From Planctomycetia bacterium (GTDB lineage Bacteria; Planctomycetota; UBA1135; GCA-002686595): a stretch of 64,000 nucleotides of DNA. The stretch lies in the NCBI GenBank assembly GCA_005778045.1, contig SXKQ01000153.1, forward strand, positions 1 to 64,000, given 5' to 3'. The translations under genes and the position numbers were made by a program. The notes under the pieces were generated by a model. The model saw only the letters and a program-made list of their open reading frames with translations. It ran no database searches and was not told the origin of the DNA. The first letter of the stretch is position 1. Each line of letters begins with the position of its first letter. Positions 60,867 through 64,000 of the stretch are shown piece after piece.

Positions 60867-62314
60867 GGCGTGTGCGGATGCGGGCTGGACCGGAGTTCGG
60901 TGCCGGGAGAGTCGACGGACGGCGAGTCAGGTCGAGCGGCATGGCCTGCCTCGAGCCGCAGCGCGAGCGCTTGCGCGACGTAGTGCGCCGAATCGAGGAC
61001 TCCGTTGAGCGTCGAGTCGAACAGGTAGTCGCCGACGATGTGCAGGCTCGGTCCCTTCGGACCGCAGGGTACGTGGCGTCGCTCGAGCGGCGCCGGGACG
61101 CGCCCTCCGGGCAGCGCGTTGACGCTGCCGATCCAGCGGTGCACGCGACCCTCGAGGAAGTGCGGGCGCGCGGCGTCGAACGGAGCGGGCAGCGCCTCGA
61201 GGGCACGCTGGACCAGCTCGTCATCCGCGAGCTCGGCGTGCTCCTGTGCCGCAGCGCCGCCGAGCAGCCAGCCCAGCACGCCGTAGGGCGCTTCCGGCCG
61301 ACGCGCAGACTCGTCGTAGAGACACGAGCCGCCGAACCGGTCGCTCATGTCGAACGACTGCTCGCACGAGGCTCTCCACGGAGCGCAGGAGTACAGCAGC
61401 GAGATGCGCAGGTAGTGCGCCGGATGGTCGTAGTGCTCGACGTGCCTTCGCAGCGCGCCGTGCAGCGGCTCGCCGTCGAACTGCACCTGCGCGAGGCGGT
61501 CGTGAGGGAGCGCGAGTACGACGTGATCGAACTCGCGCTCGAGAGGCCCTTCCGCTGCGCGAAAGCCAAGGCGCAGGCGGCCCTCGCCGCCGACGGACAC
61601 GCGTTCGAGGCTCCAGCCGAGCTGCACTCTCGTGCGCAGTCGCGCGGCGAGCTCGTGCACGAGGCGCTCGTTGCCGCCTTCGATCGCGTACAGGCGCATG
61701 TACGCCGGGTCGTTCATCAAGTAGTTCTGCAGCCCGTAGCGCAGGTTGGTCTGGTGCGGCTCCGCCGCGAGGTCGGAGTGGATCAGGTTCTCGATGTAGC
61801 GGCGCGCGAATGGATCCTCGACGCGCTCGAGCCAGCGCGCGAACTGCCCGGGCGCGGACTCGTCGGCGAAGCTCTCGGGCATGTCCGAGTCGTAGAACTG
61901 CCGCGGGCTCATCCAGCCGCGCGCCGCGCGGTCGAAGGCCTCGAACGCGCGCTGCGCTGCGGCACCGCCGCGCTCGCGCAGGTCCTCGAGCGTGGCGAGA
62001 CGCACGCCGTCGAGCCACACCGAGCCGCCGCCCATGGCGGACGTGGTCAGCCCGAGCTCGGCGACCAGCTCGCGCAGCGGGTCCTCATCGACGGGGGAGT
62101 TGTCGTAGAGCTCCGCCGCCCCGGCCTCGTAGGGAGCGTCGATGGCTCCAAAACGCGCCGTCCGCAGCTTGCCTCCGACGCGCTCGCTGGCCTCGAAGAT
62201 GGTCGCCTCGAAGGGCTGCGCCGCGAAGCGTTCGAGCCGCTGGGCCGTGAACAGTCCCCCCGGCCCGCCGCCGACGATGGCCACTCGCGCGGGTCGCTTC
62301 GCCCCGCTCCTCAT
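60863..62314 (-). CDS. FAD/NAD(P)-binding amine-oxidase-like oxidoreductase
   Basis: 483 residues from the ATG at 62314; an ATG at 62344 would add ten residues. The dinucleotide-binding site is 'VAIVGGGPGGLFTAQRLERF', then 'IFEASERVGGKLRTARFG'. The rest fits the protoporphyrinogen-oxidase/amine-oxidase superfamily: 'YEAGAAELYDNSP', 'YAIEGGNERLVHELAARL', 'FDHVVLALPHDRLAQV' and 'LHIVGDYLFDSTLNGVLDSA' (C-terminal FAD contact). There is no signal peptide. Related enzymes act on carotenoids, porphyrins or amines; I cannot choose. It is the first of three overlapping minus-strand genes. The 163 bp upstream (62315-62477) hold no gene. Confidence 0.85.
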   Translation of the reverse strand: MRSGAKRPARVAIVGGGPGGLFTAQRLERFAAQPFEATIFEASERVGGKLRTARFGAIDAPYEAGAAELYDNSPVDEDPLRELVAELGLTTSAMGGGSVWLDGVRLATLEDLRERGGAAAQRAFEAFDRAARGWMSPRQFYDSDMPESFADESAPGQFARWLERVEDPFARRYIENLIHSDLAAEPHQTNLRYGLQNYLMNDPAYMRLYAIEGGNERLVHELAARLRTRVQLGWSLERVSVGGEGRLRLGFRAAEGPLEREFDHVVLALPHDRLAQVQFDGEPLHGALRRHVEHYDHPAHYLRISLLYSCAPWRASCEQSFDMSDRFGGSCLYDESARRPEAPYGVLGWLLGGAAAQEHAELADDELVQRALEALPAPFDAARPHFLEGRVHRWIGSVNALPGGRVPAPLERRHVPCGPKGPSLHIVGDYLFDSTLNGVLDSAHYVAQALALRLEAGHAARPDSPSVDSPGTELRSSPHPHTP

Positions 62315-62477
62315 CGCGGGAGTGTACGGGAGCCGTGGGCCCATGGGAGGCCCGAGATCCGGCGCTGGAGCTGCATGTCTCGCTCAACGCCCAGTGTCGG
62401 CCGCAGTTCCGGTCTTTCCGGAGCCGAGTTCCCGCGCCCCCCGGCCCGCGCCGCCGCAGCGCCAGCAGGCGGGCGCC

Positions 62478-64000
62478 TCAGGCGTCGACGGCGGGGACGT
62501 AGTCTTGGCCGCCGGGGGCGAGCTGGCCGGTGGCGCGCACGTAGATGTCGAACAGCTTTTGCTCGAGAGGGAAGCCGTAGCGCTGCTTCTTGAGGCGCCA
62601 GCCGGCGATCTGCGCGAGGGTCTCGCGCATCCACTTGGGGCCTTCGTGGATCTTGCGGTCGTAGATGGCGCTCGTGTTGTTGTACAGGCGCCAAGTCTCG
62701 CGCACGTCGTCAGGGAGCGGCGTGTTGTGCGAGTTGTACTTGTACTCGAAGCACTTGCCCCACTCGTGGAAGTCCTTCGGTGGCACGTAGCCGCCCTTGA
62801 TGGCGGTGGCGAAGTCCTCGGTGCCCGGGATCGGGCGGAACGGGTAGACCTCGGAGCCGGCGGAGGGGAACAGGTACTTCACGCCGGCGGCGACGCGCAG
62901 CGTCTCGCGCATCGACTCGGGCGTCTCGCCGGGGTAGCCGATGATCCAGAACGTGCCGGGCGTGATGCCGCGGCGGTAGAGCTCGCCGATCGCGTACGGG
63001 ATGTTGGAGAGCTTGATCTCCTTCTTGATGCGCTCCTGCATCGCGGCCGTGCCGGTCTCGGCGCCAAGCCACAGCAAGTGGCAGCGCGAGTCGCGCAGGA
63101 GGTCGAGCGTCTCCTGCTTGTAGCGCGCGATGGTCTCGATCTCGATCGTGCCGTTCCAGTGGATCGGCACCTTGAGATCGATCAGCTTCTCGCAGAAGGC
63201 CTTGGTGCGCTTCTCCGCCACGCCCCAGTTGGCGTCCTGGAAGCGCAGCACGTCGAACTTGAAACGCTGCTGCAGCTCGGCGATCTCCTCGGCGAGCGCC
63301 TCGCCAGAGATCGCCTTGTAGCGCTTGCCAGTGATGAGCGGCGAGCAGCAGAAGGTGCACGGCTCGGGGCAGCCGAAGCTCGAGAAGTGGCTGAAGGCGC
63401 GCGGCGGATTTTCGGGCGTCCACTTGCCGGGCAGGGGGAAGCGGTGGCGCACCTTGAGGCGCGTGGGCTTGGTCTGCAGCTCGGCGTAGCGCTCGTACTC
63501 GAGCAGGTGCCACGGCACCTTTCCGAACTTGTCGAAGCCGACGACCTCGCGGTGGTCGGTGTAGACCACGCGCCCGTCGCGCCACAGCGCGAGCCCGGGC
63601 ACGGAGTCGAGCGGCTCGCCCGCGTCGAGCGCGCGCACCACCTCGTCGAAGGTGAGCTCGCCCTGTCCGATGGCGACTGCGTCCGCGATCCCGTGCTCGA
63701 AGTACATCTCGGGGATGACGCTCGGGAACCAGCCGCCCCAGATGATCGGGAGGTTGGGGTAGCGCTCGCGCACGGCCTTGGCGACGACGTAGCCGTCGTA
63801 GACCTGATACCCGAGGATGCACGAGCTCGCGAAGCACAGGGCGCCGTCGCAGGCCTCGAGCACCTTCTCGAGGTACTTGGGCTCGATCATCGCGTCGATC
63901 AGGATCACCTCGTAGCCGTTGGCCACGGGTCCGATCGCGATCTGCAGCAGCTCGAGCGGCAGGAGGTCGGCGCTGAAGATCTCGCCACGGGTCGGATCGG
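62478..64000 (-). CDS. B12-binding domain radical SAM protein, 5' truncated by window edge
   Basis: The frame is open to the right edge. Before an internal GTG at 63926 it reads 'LLPLELLQIAIGPVANGYEV', the normal start of a B12-binding domain, so the gene begins beyond base 64000. Visible parts are the cobalamin-binding Rossmann domain ('VILIDAMIEPKYLEKVL', 'LPIIWGGWFPSVIPEMYF', 'VAIGQGELTFDEVVRAL'), the radical SAM cluster 'FGCPEPCTFCCSP' (CxxxCxxC) and 'LWLGAETGTAAMQERIKKE', 'IGYPGETPESM'. Such enzymes do methylations, ring changes or other radical steps in lipid, cofactor or natural-product pathways. The substrate is unknown. Confidence 0.92.
   Translation of the reverse strand, partial: DPTRGEIFSADLLPLELLQIAIGPVANGYEVILIDAMIEPKYLEKVLEACDGALCFASSCILGYQVYDGYVVAKAVRERYPNLPIIWGGWFPSVIPEMYFEHGIADAVAIGQGELTFDEVVRALDAGEPLDSVPGLALWRDGRVVYTDHREVVGFDKFGKVPWHLLEYERYAELQTKPTRLKVRHRFPLPGKWTPENPPRAFSHFSSFGCPEPCTFCCSPLITGKRYKAISGEALAEEIAELQQRFKFDVLRFQDANWGVAEKRTKAFCEKLIDLKVPIHWNGTIEIETIARYKQETLDLLRDSRCHLLWLGAETGTAAMQERIKKEIKLSNIPYAIGELYRRGITPGTFWIIGYPGETPESMRETLRVAAGVKYLFPSAGSEVYPFRPIPGTEDFATAIKGGYVPPKDFHEWGKCFEYKYNSHNTPLPDDVRETWRLYNNTSAIYDRKIHEGPKWMRETLAQIAGWRLKKQRYGFPLEQKLFDIYVRATGQLAPGGQDYVPAVDA

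Noticed and set aside
1..64000. tRNA, rRNA, CRISPR, integrase, transposase or origin
   Set aside because: None was seen on reading both strands; short RNA genes without strong motifs could be missed by eye.

Overview
The window is a GC-rich, gene-dense bacterial chromosome segment. The gene families point to the phylum Planctomycetota: a DUF1553/PSD1 protein followed by a DUF1501 protein, two sulfatases, DUF1080 modules fused to a sialate esterase, and large secreted proteins with glycine-rich linkers. Many genes overlap by 4 bp and many start at GTG. I saw no rRNA, tRNA, CRISPR array, insertion sequence or phage gene. All identifications come from reading motifs in the translated sequence; no database search was run.

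Layout. (1) 1-9578: a 5'-truncated PSD1 protein and its DUF1501 partner on the plus strand face a minus-strand set. That set holds a large YHYH/PEBP/metallophosphoesterase fusion, a sulfatase and two N-terminally anchored helical proteins. (2) 9657-11765: a broken phosphoribosyltransferase and a second, probably lipoprotein, sulfatase. (3) 11844-21335: a compact arginine biosynthesis operon, argR-argG-DUF1611-argC-argD-argF'-argB-argE-argH, with ARG-box-like palindromes in front of argR and a strong hairpin after argH. It is the acyl-ornithine-carbamoyltransferase type of pathway. No argA or argJ is present, and a DUF1611-type P-loop protein sits where an acyl-glutamate-forming enzyme would be expected. 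(4) 21367-38543: mixed accessory and housekeeping genes. These are three secreted proteins that share an unrecognised four-cysteine C-terminal domain (the third at 35820-37760), a glycosyltransferase interrupted by an in-frame TGA, moaA, a sialate O-acetylesterase/DUF1080 fusion, and a Na+ symporter with a 59-residue partner and a C26 amidase. A Sua5/TsaC-type tRNA-modification gene, an FAD oxidoreductase and a PPP-type phosphatase complete the region.

(5) 38685-58661: an exopolysaccharide locus in four blocks of alternating orientation. It has a Wza-like export lipoprotein, a Wzc-like tyrosine kinase, WecC/WecB (UDP-ManNAcA supply), a heparinase II/III-like protein, two GT4 glycosyltransferases, an AsnB-like amidotransferase, a Wzy-like polymerase and a Wzx-like flippase. 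It also has the initiating sugar-phosphate transferase, a GT2/membrane protein, an epimerase and a second nucleotide-sugar dehydrogenase. The likely product is a Wzx/Wzy-dependent polymer rich in uronic acids, some possibly amidated.

(6) 58910-64000: an overlapping three-gene set (FAD oxidoreductase, RMD1/DUF155 membrane protein, DUF1624-like acyltransferase) and a B12-binding radical SAM protein that runs off the right edge.
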